Assembly: GCF_011751745.2 (NCBI RefSeq)
Contig: NZ_CP061170.1
Span: forward strand, 3,472,001 to 3,536,000
From: Paramicrobacterium fandaimingii
GTDB taxonomy: Bacteria; Actinomycetota; Actinomycetes; Actinomycetales; Microbacteriaceae
Direction of reading: 5' to 3'
DNA length: 64,000 bases
Shown here: in pieces, positions 1 through 7,995 of the stretch
How the letters are laid out: each line of letters begins with the position of its first letter
Numbering within the stretch: the stretch's first letter is position 1
Translations under genes and position numbers: made by a program
Notes under the pieces: generated by a model
Seen by the model: only the letters and a program-made list of their open reading frames with translations
Database searches by the model: none
What the model was told of the DNA's origin: nothing

Positions 1-2937
1 GTACCGTTCGGCATGGTGCAATCGAGCCCCACGACATACGACTCTGCGTCTGGCGAGAACTTCGGCGGCTACGAGTACGGCGCAGACGAGATTCGCGGCT
101 TCGGCATGACACGCCTCTCGGGAACGGGTTGCCGCGGCCGCTTCGGCGGCTACGACTTTCCGATCATGCCGTATTCGAGCGACACATCAAACGCGACAGC
201 TCCACCACTGTCGCCGCGCGACGACATCACCGACTACTACCTCCCGTTCGACCATGCGAACGAAGACTCCGACCCCGGCTGGTACTCCGTCGAGCTCGAC
301 AACGGCGTCGGCGTGGAGCTCACAGCCACAACACGCACAGCCGTCAGCAGCTTCGACTTCCCCGACGGTCAGTCAACACTGCTGATCGACGCCGCCGGCA
401 GCAACAACGATGTATCAGATGCCGCCATCGGCATCGACCCCGAGACGAACACGGTCACCGCCAGCGTCACGGCGAAGATCGTGTGCGCGCAGGGCCCGTC
501 ATACACCGCGCATATGTCGGCGAACTTCGACGCCGACTTCGTCGACTACGGAACCTGGGACGGCGACGGCCTGCACGAGGGCACAACCGCAGCATCCTCC
601 ACCACAACGAAGCACGGCTCGGGCGCATGGGTGAGCTTCGAGCCTGGCGCTGACGTGACGGCATCCATTGGTCTCAGTTTTGTCAGTGTGGAGGGCGCGG
701 CGAACAATGCCGAAACCGAGGTGGGCGACGCCGACTTCGACACGGTGCGCGAGCGCGCCGCCGATACCTGGCGAGAAGCACTCGGCACGATCGACGTCGC
801 CGGCGGCACAGACGGGCATCGCACCGAGTTCTACACGGGGCTCTACCACTCGCTTCTGCACCCGAATGTGTTCGAGGATGCCGATGGCAGATACACCGGG
901 TATGACGGCGACGTGCACCAGGTCGACGATGGCCGGCACTTCTACGTCAACTTCTCGAGTTGGGACACCTACCGCAGCCAGGCCCAGCTGATCGCGCTGC
1001 TCTACCCCGACGTTGCGAGCGACATCAATCAGTCGATCGTCGACATGGTCGAGCAGACCGGCGTGTGGACGAGTTGGCCCAGTTACAACCAGACGCAGAC
1101 GAAGATGACGGGCGACTCACTGCAGGTGGTGATTGCGGCAACGGATGCCTTTGGAAGCACCGACTACGATCGCACGGCCGCCGTCGAGTCGATGATCGCC
1201 TCGCAGTCTCTTCCAATGAGCACGTCGAACCGCAGCGATGGCTACCAGTACGCGAGCCTCGGCTGGATCGAGAGCTCGAAGAACGGTGCAGCGACATCGC
1301 GCGTGCTCGAGTATGCTGTCGACGACTTCGCCATCGCGCAGTTAGCGCAGCGACTCGGATACGACGACGCGTACAACGCGTTCTCTGTGCGCTCGCAGAG
1401 CTGGCGCAACCTGGTCAACCCGCAGACGCAGGCGATCGACGCGCGCGATCGACACGGCTTCACCAACACCGATCTCACCAGACAGGGAGACCAGTTTGAG
1501 CAGTCCACAGGCAAGCAGTACGGCTGGTCCGTTCCGTTCAACATGTCTGCGCTCGTTGAGGCCCGAGGCGGCGTAGACGCGGGGAAGGCAGCGCTTGACG
1601 ATGTGCTCACCGAGCTGGATGCCGGCGCATTTAGTGACTACGCCTACCTGAGCAATCAGCCGAGCTTCGGCCTGCCCTGGGCGTACAACTGGCTGCAGGA
1701 CCCGGCGTCGACGACAGACACCCTGTATCGCGCCCATGACGTCATGTACGACGCAACACCGTACGGCCTGCCGGGCAATGACGATCTCGGGTCGCTGAGC
1801 TCGTGGTACGTGTGGTCGAACCTTGGCATCATGCCTGCGATCTACGGCACAGCGAACCTCGTCGTCTCGGCGCCCATGTTCGACGCCATCACGATCTCGA
1901 GCGTCGGCAGCGACCGCACCATCGAGATCACGGCGCCCGGCGTGAGCGACGGAGCGAAGTACACGACGGGCCTCGCCGTGGACGGCGCAGCTCAAACGGC
2001 ATCCTGGGTTCCCGAAGAGTTCACCCAGACCGGCGGATCTCTCGAGTTCACGATGTCGGCAACGCCCGGCGACTGGGGTACGGGGGCAGACGACGTTCCG
2101 CCGTCATACGATCACGGTTCGAACGCGCGCAATGCAACAGGAATCACGTCTGACGGCAATGGCGCATACGGATCCCTCGACATGACCGACCACTCGCTGT
2201 CGCGCGAGAAGCTCGCTGGCCAGGGGCTCGTCAGCGGTGAGAGCATCACCGTCGACGACGTCGAGTTCACCTGGCCCGACACAGCAGACGGACAACCAGA
2301 CCATTGGATTCCGCACGGCCAGCGCATAGAGCTCGAGCCGCAGCGCGGCACCGGCATCTCATTCCTCGGACTCGCGACGAACGGGCCGAGTGAGGGCACC
2401 GCGACCGTCGTCTACAAGGACGGTTCGACGCAGGAGGTGGCGATGCAGTTGACCGACTGGGCGGCATCCTCTCCCGAGTTCGGTAACACGGCAGTGGCAA
2501 CGACGAGTGGGCGCAACCTGAAGAACGGCAGCGCCGACACCACGTCGACAGCCGTGTTCGCCACAGAGACACAGGCGATCGACCCCGAGAAGACAGTGAC
2601 GGCGATTGTGATGCCACGTGCCGACTATGACGGGATCGCTCACGTCTTCGACGTCGCGCTGCAGAACGCTGAACTCGTCGACACGGAACCGACGGACCCA
2701 ACGGACCCGCCGGTCGACCCGACAGACCCGCCCGTCGACCCGGAGAACCCTGATGATGGTGACGGTGCTGCCGATGGCTCGACTGACGGCACCGATGATG
2801 CAGCGAGCGATGCGGCAGAAGGCAGTCTGCCCTGGACCGGTGCCGATGTCGGCATCGCACTGCTCGCCGCGCTCGCGGTGATCGCGTTGGGAGCCGGGCT
2901 GCTGCTCGCGCGCAGACGACTCCGCATGCGTCGCTGA
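1..2937 (+). CDS. GH92 alpha-mannosidase, cell-wall anchored (5' end outside window)
   Basis: Exo-acting alpha-mannosidase of family GH92, which trims mannans and N-glycans outside the cell with a calcium-dependent inverting mechanism. The frame is open to base 1 and the codons before the ATG at 13 read V-P-F-G, giving the conserved PFGMVQ motif of the family, so the true start and signal peptide lie upstream. Numbering from that ATG, FEQSTGKQYGW (near residue 496) fits the general-acid region and GNDDLG (588-593) carries the catalytic-base aspartates. The usual Pro-His-Asp after QY-W is Pro-Phe-Asn here, so linkage preference may be unusual. An acidic D/P/T-rich linker (about 895-935) leads to LPWTG, a hydrophobic helix and a basic tail, a sortase signal. 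Family call firm; substrate inferred. Confidence 0.93.
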   Translation, partial: VPFGMVQSSPTTYDSASGENFGGYEYGADEIRGFGMTRLSGTGCRGRFGGYDFPIMPYSSDTSNATAPPLSPRDDITDYYLPFDHANEDSDPGWYSVELDNGVGVELTATTRTAVSSFDFPDGQSTLLIDAAGSNNDVSDAAIGIDPETNTVTASVTAKIVCAQGPSYTAHMSANFDADFVDYGTWDGDGLHEGTTAASSTTTKHGSGAWVSFEPGADVTASIGLSFVSVEGAANNAETEVGDADFDTVRERAADTWREALGTIDVAGGTDGHRTEFYTGLYHSLLHPNVFEDADGRYTGYDGDVHQVDDGRHFYVNFSSWDTYRSQAQLIALLYPDVASDINQSIVDMVEQTGVWTSWPSYNQTQTKMTGDSLQVVIAATDAFGSTDYDRTAAVESMIASQSLPMSTSNRSDGYQYASLGWIESSKNGAATSRVLEYAVDDFAIAQLAQRLGYDDAYNAFSVRSQSWRNLVNPQTQAIDARDRHGFTNTDLTRQGDQFEQSTGKQYGWSVPFNMSALVEARGGVDAGKAALDDVLTELDAGAFSDYAYLSNQPSFGLPWAYNWLQDPASTTDTLYRAHDVMYDATPYGLPGNDDLGSLSSWYVWSNLGIMPAIYGTANLVVSAPMFDAITISSVGSDRTIEITAPGVSDGAKYTTGLAVDGAAQTASWVPEEFTQTGGSLEFTMSATPGDWGTGADDVPPSYDHGSNARNATGITSDGNGAYGSLDMTDHSLSREKLAGQGLVSGESITVDDVEFTWPDTADGQPDHWIPHGQRIELEPQRGTGISFLGLATNGPSEGTATVVYKDGSTQEVAMQLTDWAASSPEFGNTAVATTSGRNLKNGSADTTSTAVFATETQAIDPEKTVTAIVMPRADYDGIAHVFDVALQNAELVDTEPTDPTDPPVDPTDPPVDPENPDDGDGAADGSTDGTDDAASDAAEGSLPWTGADVGIALLAALAVIALGAGLLLARRRLRMRR

Positions 2938-2949
2938 CGCGCCGCTCTC

Positions 2950-2976
2950 AGGGCCGGGCAGTCGTTGCCCGGCCCT
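2950..2976. terminator. Hairpin terminator after GH92 gene
   Basis: A perfect 11-bp inverted repeat (AGGGCCGGGCA and its complement) with a 5-nt loop lies 12 nt after the GH92 stop codon. There is no U-tract, as is common in high-GC actinomycetes. Confidence 0.65.
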
Positions 2977-2997
2977 GCACGCCTGGTGCCGCGCCCA

Positions 2998-3003
2998 TAT
3001 GCT
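2998..3003 (+). promoter_or_regulatory. -10 box TATGCT of a leaderless gene
   Basis: TATGCT ends 6 nt before the ATG at 3010, so the transcript would begin at or near the start codon. No Shine-Dalgarno sequence is visible. Confidence 0.5.
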
Positions 3004-3009
3004 GGTGTC

Positions 3010-3765
3010 ATGCTGCGAGAGTTCTGGTCTGGTGTGACGATGCTCTTTCGCGGCTTCGGTTCGTGGCGCACACGGCCGAAGCTCATGGCCCTCGGGCTCA
3101 TCCCCGCCGCAATCTCGTTCATTCTGCTCGCTGCTGCGCTCATCACCTTTGCCGCGTTTCTGCCGACGATCGTCACCTGGGCGACGCCGTTCGCCGAGTC
3201 GTGGAACGACGTTCTGCGCGACGTCATCCGGTTTCTTCTCGGGCTCGTCGCGTTCGGCGCAGCATCCGTTCTCGCTGTCATCACCTTCACCGCGCTCACG
3301 CTCGCGATCGGGGATCCGTTCTACGAGCGCATTTCGCGTGGCGTCGAGACCGATCTGGGCGGAGAGATTCCGGATGCCGTGGGCGGCTTCTGGCGCGGGG
3401 TGGTCGACGGCCTGCAGCTCGTGTTCTTCGGTGTGCTCGCCGCTCTGCTGATGTTTCTGCTGGGGCTCATTCCCGTTGTCGGGTCAGCCGTCGCCGCGGT
3501 TCTCGGGTTCATCATCACGGCGCGGCTGCTCGCGCGCGAGCTCACGTCGCGCACGTTCGAGTCCCACGGCGTTCCTCTTGCCGCGCGACGTCAGCTGCTC
3601 AAGCGGAACCGGTGGCGCATTCTCGGGTTCGGCGTTGTCACGCAGCTGTGCTTTCTCATTCCGCTCGGCGCCGTCGTGGCAATGCCTGCCGCGGTGGCCG
3701 GGGCAACGATGCTCGCGCGCGAGTTGCTCACCCCGTCCCGGCCCACTCCGCCCGCGTCTGCGTAG
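3010..3765 (+). CDS. EI24 domain-containing membrane protein
   Basis: Integral membrane protein of 251 residues with the EI24/CysZ fold family signature. Hydrophobic segments lie at about 30-60, 75-105, 135-170 and 205-235. The conserved DPFYERISRGVE segment after the second helix block is typical of actinobacterial EI24 proteins. CysZ relatives transport sulfate, but most actinobacterial members are uncharacterised, so transport is only a possibility. The ATG at 3010 was chosen over the in-frame TTG at 2965, which lies inside the upstream terminator hairpin; a TATGCT -10 box sits 6 nt before it. It converges on the SRPBCC gene with a 2-nt gap. Confidence 0.8.
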   Translation: MLREFWSGVTMLFRGFGSWRTRPKLMALGLIPAAISFILLAAALITFAAFLPTIVTWATPFAESWNDVLRDVIRFLLGLVAFGAASVLAVITFTALTLAIGDPFYERISRGVETDLGGEIPDAVGGFWRGVVDGLQLVFFGVLAALLMFLLGLIPVVGSAVAAVLGFIITARLLARELTSRTFESHGVPLAARRQLLKRNRWRILGFGVVTQLCFLIPLGAVVAMPAAVAGATMLARELLTPSRPTPPASA

Positions 3766-3767
3766 GG

Positions 3768-4256
3768 CTACCCCTCGGCGAGAATCGCGTCGATCTGCCC
3801 CATGGCGAGCGCCATGCCCTCCTGCATGCCCATCGCAATCAGGCGCTCGAGCTGCTCAGAGCTCGAGAACTGCGTCAGCACGGTCATGCGCGTGCCAGCA
3901 TCCGTCGGCTCGAACGTCACGGTGATGTGCGCGCGATCGTCGGGGTCGATGGGCTCCCCCGTGTTGTCGCTGAAGCCGTCGTCGAGCTCTAGGCGATGCG
4001 GCTCGTCAATCGACGTGATCTGAAACCAGGCGTGCGACCGATCACCTTCGGGCCCGGTCATGTAATAACGGCTCTGCCCGCCAACCTCGAATTCGTGCCT
4101 GTGGAACGTCGCCGGGTACCCAGGCGGGCCCCACCAGCGCTCAAGCTGCCGCGGGTCGGCCCAGAGCTGCCAGGCGCGCTCGGGCGTTGCAGCGAGCTCG
4201 GTGGCGATGGTGAGCGTGAGCGCTTCAGCATCCCTCGTGCTTGTTGTTACCGTCAT
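3768..4256 (-). CDS. SRPBCC / AHSA1-type protein
   Basis: A 162-residue START-like protein of the AHSA1 family. The W..P..L..WWGP motif near the N-terminus and the C-terminal helix of the form GM.EG...A..Q...IL are characteristic. The fold forms a hydrophobic pocket; in these cassettes the ligand and reaction are usually unknown. It is the second gene of a pair: its ATG overlaps the stop of the ArsR regulator (ATGA), so the two are translationally coupled and autoregulated together. A GGGGAGA ribosome site precedes the ATG. A paralogous pair lies at 54358-55177. Confidence 0.85.
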   Translation of the reverse strand: MTVTTSTRDAEALTLTIATELAATPERAWQLWADPRQLERWWGPPGYPATFHRHEFEVGGQSRYYMTGPEGDRSHAWFQITSIDEPHRLELDDGFSDNTGEPIDPDDRAHITVTFEPTDAGTRMTVLTQFSSSEQLERLIAMGMQEGMALAMGQIDAILAEG

Positions 4257-4603
4257 GATGTCTCCCCTGATTTATCGTCGGCGACGATGTCGTGCATGCG
4301 AGCGATGCGACCGCGCCAGATGGCCTCGTACTCGTCGAGCAGCAGGGACGCGCGTTTCACCGCATCCGGATTTCCGTGCACGAGCTGCTCCCGCCCCTGA
4401 CGCTGCTTGGTGACGAGACCTGCCCGCTCAAGCACGGCAACGTGCTTCTGCACGGCAGCGAAGCTCATGGCGTAACCCACCGCCAGCGCAGACACCGACA
4501 AAGCCTGTGCCATCACGCGCTGCACGATGTCTCGCCTCGTCGCATCTGCCAGTGCCTGGAAGATGCGATCCACGTCGCCGTCGCTGGACTCTTTTACAAC
4601 CAT
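4253..4603 (-). CDS. ArsR-family transcriptional regulator
   Basis: Winged-helix repressor of 116 residues. The segments ALADATRRDIVQRVM and AAVQKHVAVLERAGLVTKQ are the ArsR helix-turn-helix, with the recognition helix at about 50-65. No cysteine cluster for metal sensing is visible, which fits the non-metal ArsR subgroup that accompanies SRPBCC genes. An upstream in-frame extension exists, but the ATG at 4603 is preferred because it begins the conserved part and lies 8 nt after a TAACGT -10 box. An inverted repeat overlaps this ATG, consistent with autorepression. Confidence 0.85.
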   Translation of the reverse strand: MVVKESSDGDVDRIFQALADATRRDIVQRVMAQALSVSALAVGYAMSFAAVQKHVAVLERAGLVTKQRQGREQLVHGNPDAVKRASLLLDEYEAIWRGRIARMHDIVADDKSGETS

Positions 4604-4617
4604 TTGGTTGTACGTTA
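4596..4617 (-). promoter_or_regulatory. ArsR promoter and operator
   Basis: The inverted repeat ACAACCA-TT-TGGTTGT (4596-4611) spans the transcription start and start codon of the arsR-like gene. The minus-strand -10 box TAACGT is at 4617-4612. Bound repressor would block the leaderless transcript directly. Confidence 0.6.
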
Positions 4618-4805
4618 GCAGCACTCCCGCGCGCACGCAAGAGGTCGTTCTGGTCGCGTCGAGACGCCGCTGCGATGACTCAAGCCGGCGCGGCGACAAC
4701 AGCGCCTACCGTGTGCAGCCATTCGGAACTTTCCGCCCCAGATCGGCGTGTCGCACGCACGGCATCGGCGTGTCTTGCAGAAGTTCCGAATGAGTGAGCA
4801 TCCAT

Positions 4806-4811
4806 TAGGCT
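4806..4811 (+). promoter_or_regulatory. -10 box TAGGCT of a leaderless gene
   Basis: TAGGCT lies 8 nt before the ATG at 4820 and no ribosome-binding site is present, so the membrane protein downstream is probably translated from a leaderless mRNA. Confidence 0.5.
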
Positions 4812-4819
4812 CAGTTTCC

Positions 4820-6229
4820 ATGACCACGCCAATGGAGAGTCCGGATGCCGCCGCGCGCTCACGTGCACACGAGGCATCCGATCGTTCGGCTCCGACGCGG
4901 GTAGAACTCGATCTCGGTATCACCGGTCGCATTCTCGATTGGGCGAACACCCTCGTCTGGGGCGGCCTGGCCGGCTCGGGTATCGGAGCCTGGCTGATTC
5001 TCTGCCTCGGGCTGACCGACGTGCTCGGCACCGACGCTGCAACGACGGACGCCATCACGCGGGCTGCCTTCGGCGCGTTCCTCATCGGCGCTGGCGGGTG
5101 CTATCTCCTGGGCGGCATCGTGTCTGCACTGCGCACACTTCACTACGCCAAGCACGTCGGCGCTGCCCTTCGGGCCCCCGATGCCGCGGGAATCGTGAAC
5201 TACCAGGCGTGGACTGCCGTCGGTGAAACGCAGTTCGGGCGAGCGTTCGTCGCCTTCATCGCGCAGGCGATCATTCTCATGAGCGTCGGCGCGTTCATGG
5301 CGATGGCCGCTATCGCGTTCTTCGCCGAGGACGGCCTCGACTCAAGCACGCTCATCGCGCTGGCTTCTGCCGTGGTCGGACTCGGCGCGGGGATCGCAGC
5401 GCTCGTCGGAGTGAAGAAGCTGCGTGCCTACCGCACCGTGCTTTGCCCAGACGACCCTCGCGGAACACGAGTTCCGAGGCCGCCGGGCCTGAGACGGGTG
5501 CCCAGCCCAGCATCCAGACCACACCGTGTCGCCGCTCGACTGCAGAAGCTCTCGTTCAACGCCGCGTTCAGCATCGCCATCCTCGGGCTCTTGGGATTTG
5601 TCACGTGGGGCGTGGTGACCGGCCAGGTGGTCATGATCGGCGGGCACGTGCGCGCCCTTCCCGATGGTCTCGCCGACGAGCTCACGGCCGGCGACCTCAC
5701 GGCGATGAGCGTTGTATCGATCGCCATGGCGCTCACGTCGCTCGCCAGCGTCACGCTCATCGTCATCGGCAACGTGATCGCCGAGGTGCAACGCTCGATC
5801 GCCGTGCGATCGCTGCTGCCATACGCCACGGCAGCGGATTCCGGCTCGACGTACCCGCGCAAAGAAGTTTCCGAAGATGCCCTGACGAACTACTCGGGCA
5901 CACGGCGGGCGACGGGGCTCGTGGGAGCTGTCGCTGTGTTCCTTGTCGTCGCCGCTGTCACACCGCTCTCGACGACGCCGTACATACCGGCCGCACCCGT
6001 GCTGATCGCCCTCGCTGTCGTCGCCGTTGCCGCGGTGGCGATCGCCGATATCGCAACGGAGCCACGCTCGAGGCGCGCACGCAACACGATTCTCGCCGCG
6101 TGGCCGACAGCCCACGCCTTCTCGTCGCGATTCGCACCCAACCCCACGAAAGAAGAGAAGAAGGCTCTGAAGTGGGCGAAGAGACACGAGAAAGAGAAGC
6201 AGAAAAAGAAGTCACTGTCGAACAACTGA
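4820..6229 (+). CDS. Polytopic membrane protein of unknown function
   Basis: A 469-residue membrane protein I do not recognise. Two similar halves are visible: each has hydrophobic segments (about 40-70, 85-110, 145-175, 185-210 and again 270-300, 325-350, 390-415, 420-440) separated by a basic, proline-rich cytoplasmic stretch near 220-255. The C-terminal 30 residues are very lysine/glutamate rich and probably cytoplasmic. The ATG at 4820 is chosen because of the -10 box 8 nt upstream; the longer frame from 4748 lacks a promoter or ribosome site. It is transcribed away from the ArsR pair and stands alone. Confidence 0.6.
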   Translation: MTTPMESPDAAARSRAHEASDRSAPTRVELDLGITGRILDWANTLVWGGLAGSGIGAWLILCLGLTDVLGTDAATTDAITRAAFGAFLIGAGGCYLLGGIVSALRTLHYAKHVGAALRAPDAAGIVNYQAWTAVGETQFGRAFVAFIAQAIILMSVGAFMAMAAIAFFAEDGLDSSTLIALASAVVGLGAGIAALVGVKKLRAYRTVLCPDDPRGTRVPRPPGLRRVPSPASRPHRVAARLQKLSFNAAFSIAILGLLGFVTWGVVTGQVVMIGGHVRALPDGLADELTAGDLTAMSVVSIAMALTSLASVTLIVIGNVIAEVQRSIAVRSLLPYATAADSGSTYPRKEVSEDALTNYSGTRRATGLVGAVAVFLVVAAVTPLSTTPYIPAAPVLIALAVVAVAAVAIADIATEPRSRRARNTILAAWPTAHAFSSRFAPNPTKEEKKALKWAKRHEKEKQKKKSLSNN

Positions 6230-6569
6230 CGCGCTTCATTCTCGGCAGTAACGCCGCACCGCGCATGCTACGCTCGGGGCGGCCGTTCAGACGGTCGACA
6301 CGATGCGCCCAACCAGTCGGCGTGCGCGCAGAGCGAAAGCGAGGTGAGTGACCCATGGACGGTGAGAGTTCTCATCGCAGACCGGGCACCGCACTCGCTC
6401 CGCACATAACCTCACTCTAGAGTCGCAGTCGGCGCGGGCGGTCCCCGGTTTTCCCGTCATCCGAAAATCTGACCGGATCTCGCGCGACGCTCAATCGCGC
6501 TCGTCGAGGTGATCCGGTTGCGCGCGCTGACTGCATCCGCTCCGCGCGCCGAGCGAGAGGAGTCCGACC
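6230..6569 (+). promoter_or_regulatory. 340-nt structured leader of mgtE
   Basis: A long gap without a convincing reading frame precedes mgtE and is full of potential RNA stems. GGTGAG/CTCATC pairs at 6361-6376. The strand CGGAT (6474-6478) can pair either with ATCCG at 6459-6463 or, extended to 7 bp, with GATCCGG at 6511-6517, and the second form encloses a GCGCGA/TCGCGC hairpin (6482-6500). A GCGCGC pair then lies just before the ribosome site GAGAGGAG. Mutually exclusive pairing before a magnesium transporter suggests RNA-based control. The sequence does not match the M-box consensus as I know it. Confidence 0.45.
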
Positions 6570-7928
6570 ATGACTGTGGACTTCACAGGCGACATGACCG
6601 GTGCGATCGACGCGATCTCGCATCAAATCACCTCCAGCGACCTGACCGGCGTTGCCAAATCTGTGGTCGGCCTGCCGACACGCGAGATCGTCGACATCTG
6701 CGAACGACTGAATGTGAAGCAGCGAGCTGTGGTGTTTCGCCTGCTTCCCAAGCAGCAGGCGCTCGAGGTGTTCGAGGCGCTCGCTCCTCCGCTGCAGAGT
6801 GATCTGGTCTCAGCGCTGCGCGACTCCGAGGTAGCCTCGCTGTTCGCCGAGCTTGACCCCGATGACCGGGTGTGGCTGCTCGACGAGCTCCCCGCGGGCG
6901 TCGCCCCTCAGCTCCTGCGTGGCCTGCCGGACCGCGAACGCGAGTTGACGGCCGTCGTTCTCGGGTACCCGCAAGACAGCATCGGCCGGCGAATGAGCCC
7001 TGAGTACGTCACAACGCACCCCGGTCTGAGCGTGACGCAGACCCTCGCGCGCATTCACGCCGGGCTCGAGCACGCCGAGACGATCTACACAGTGCCAGTT
7101 CTTGACGATGGCCGTCGCGTCGTAGGCATCGTGAGCCTGCGCGGCCTCATGAGCGCCGACGGCGATACCCGCATCGACGAACTGATGACGTCACCGCACA
7201 CCGTGGGTGCGACGGCTGATGTCGAGGATGCCGCGCGAGCCTGCGCCAACCTCGGGCTTCTGGCGCTTCCCATCGTCGACAGCGAATCGCGACTTGTCGG
7301 CATCCTGACCATTGATGACGCCGTGCGCATTCTCGAGAACGAAGAGAGCGAGGATGCTGCCCGCCAGGGCGGTGTCGAGCCGCTGCGCCGCCCGTACCTG
7401 TCCACGCCGATTCGCAGTCTGGTGCGCTCGCGCGTGCTGTGGCTTCTGGTGCTCGCGGTCGGGGCGACACTCACCGTTCAGGTGCTCGAGGTGTTCGAAG
7501 ACACGCTGAACGCGGTCACCGTTCTTGCCTTGTTCGTTCCGCTGCTCATCGGTACCGGCGGTAATACCGGGAACCAGGCGGCGACAACGGTGACGCGGGC
7601 GCTCGCGCTCGGCGACGTGCGGTCGCGTGACATTCTGCGCGTGCTCGGCCGCGAGATGCGCGTGGGCTTCTTTCTCGGTCTCATGCTCGGAACGCTGGGG
7701 TTCGCCATTGCGACGCCCGTCTACGATCTGGGAATCGGCGTCACGATCGGACTGACTCTCGTTGCCGTGTGCACGGTAGCGGCAACGATCGGCGGCATCA
7801 TGCCGCTGGCCGCGCACGCGATCCGTGTCGACCCCGCTGTGTTCTCCAACCCGTTCATCTCGACGTTCGTCGACGCGACAGGTCTGATCATCTACTTCGT
7901 CATCGCGATGGCGATTCTGCAGATCTGA
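6570..7928 (+). CDS. mgtE: MgtE magnesium transporter
   Basis: Homodimeric Mg2+ channel/transporter of the inner membrane, 452 residues, the usual family length. Domains in order: the acidic superhelical MgtE-N domain (about 15-130), a pair of CBS domains (about 140-265) and five membrane helices from about 285. The pore signature GTGGNTGNQA starts at residue 328, and the last helix contains FVDATGL with the conserved pore aspartate near residue 435. Cytosolic Mg2+ bound between the N and CBS domains closes the channel in characterised homologues. A good ribosome site (GAGAGGAG) precedes the ATG. The long leader probably adds RNA-level control. Confidence 0.96.
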   Translation: MTVDFTGDMTGAIDAISHQITSSDLTGVAKSVVGLPTREIVDICERLNVKQRAVVFRLLPKQQALEVFEALAPPLQSDLVSALRDSEVASLFAELDPDDRVWLLDELPAGVAPQLLRGLPDRERELTAVVLGYPQDSIGRRMSPEYVTTHPGLSVTQTLARIHAGLEHAETIYTVPVLDDGRRVVGIVSLRGLMSADGDTRIDELMTSPHTVGATADVEDAARACANLGLLALPIVDSESRLVGILTIDDAVRILENEESEDAARQGGVEPLRRPYLSTPIRSLVRSRVLWLLVLAVGATLTVQVLEVFEDTLNAVTVLALFVPLLIGTGGNTGNQAATTVTRALALGDVRSRDILRVLGREMRVGFFLGLMLGTLGFAIATPVYDLGIGVTIGLTLVAVCTVAATIGGIMPLAAHAIRVDPAVFSNPFISTFVDATGLIIYFVIAMAILQI

Positions 7929-7952
7929 CCCACTCGCTCTCGACAGCGCGCG

Positions 7953-7988
7953 TGCCGGGCGCCGCGCGATTTTGCGTGGCGCCCGGCA
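7953..7988. terminator. Bidirectional terminator between mgtE and secreted hydrolase
   Basis: An 11-bp perfect stem (TGCCGGGCGCC with its complement at 7978-7988) sits between two convergent genes, with a TTTT in the loop region. It can serve both strands. Confidence 0.7.
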
Positions 7989-7995
7989 GCGTTGA

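Noticed and set aside
6230..6569. M-box (ykoK) riboswitch before mgtE
   Set aside because: I could not find the conserved M-box core; only alternative stems were seen, so the region is reported as an unassigned structured leader.
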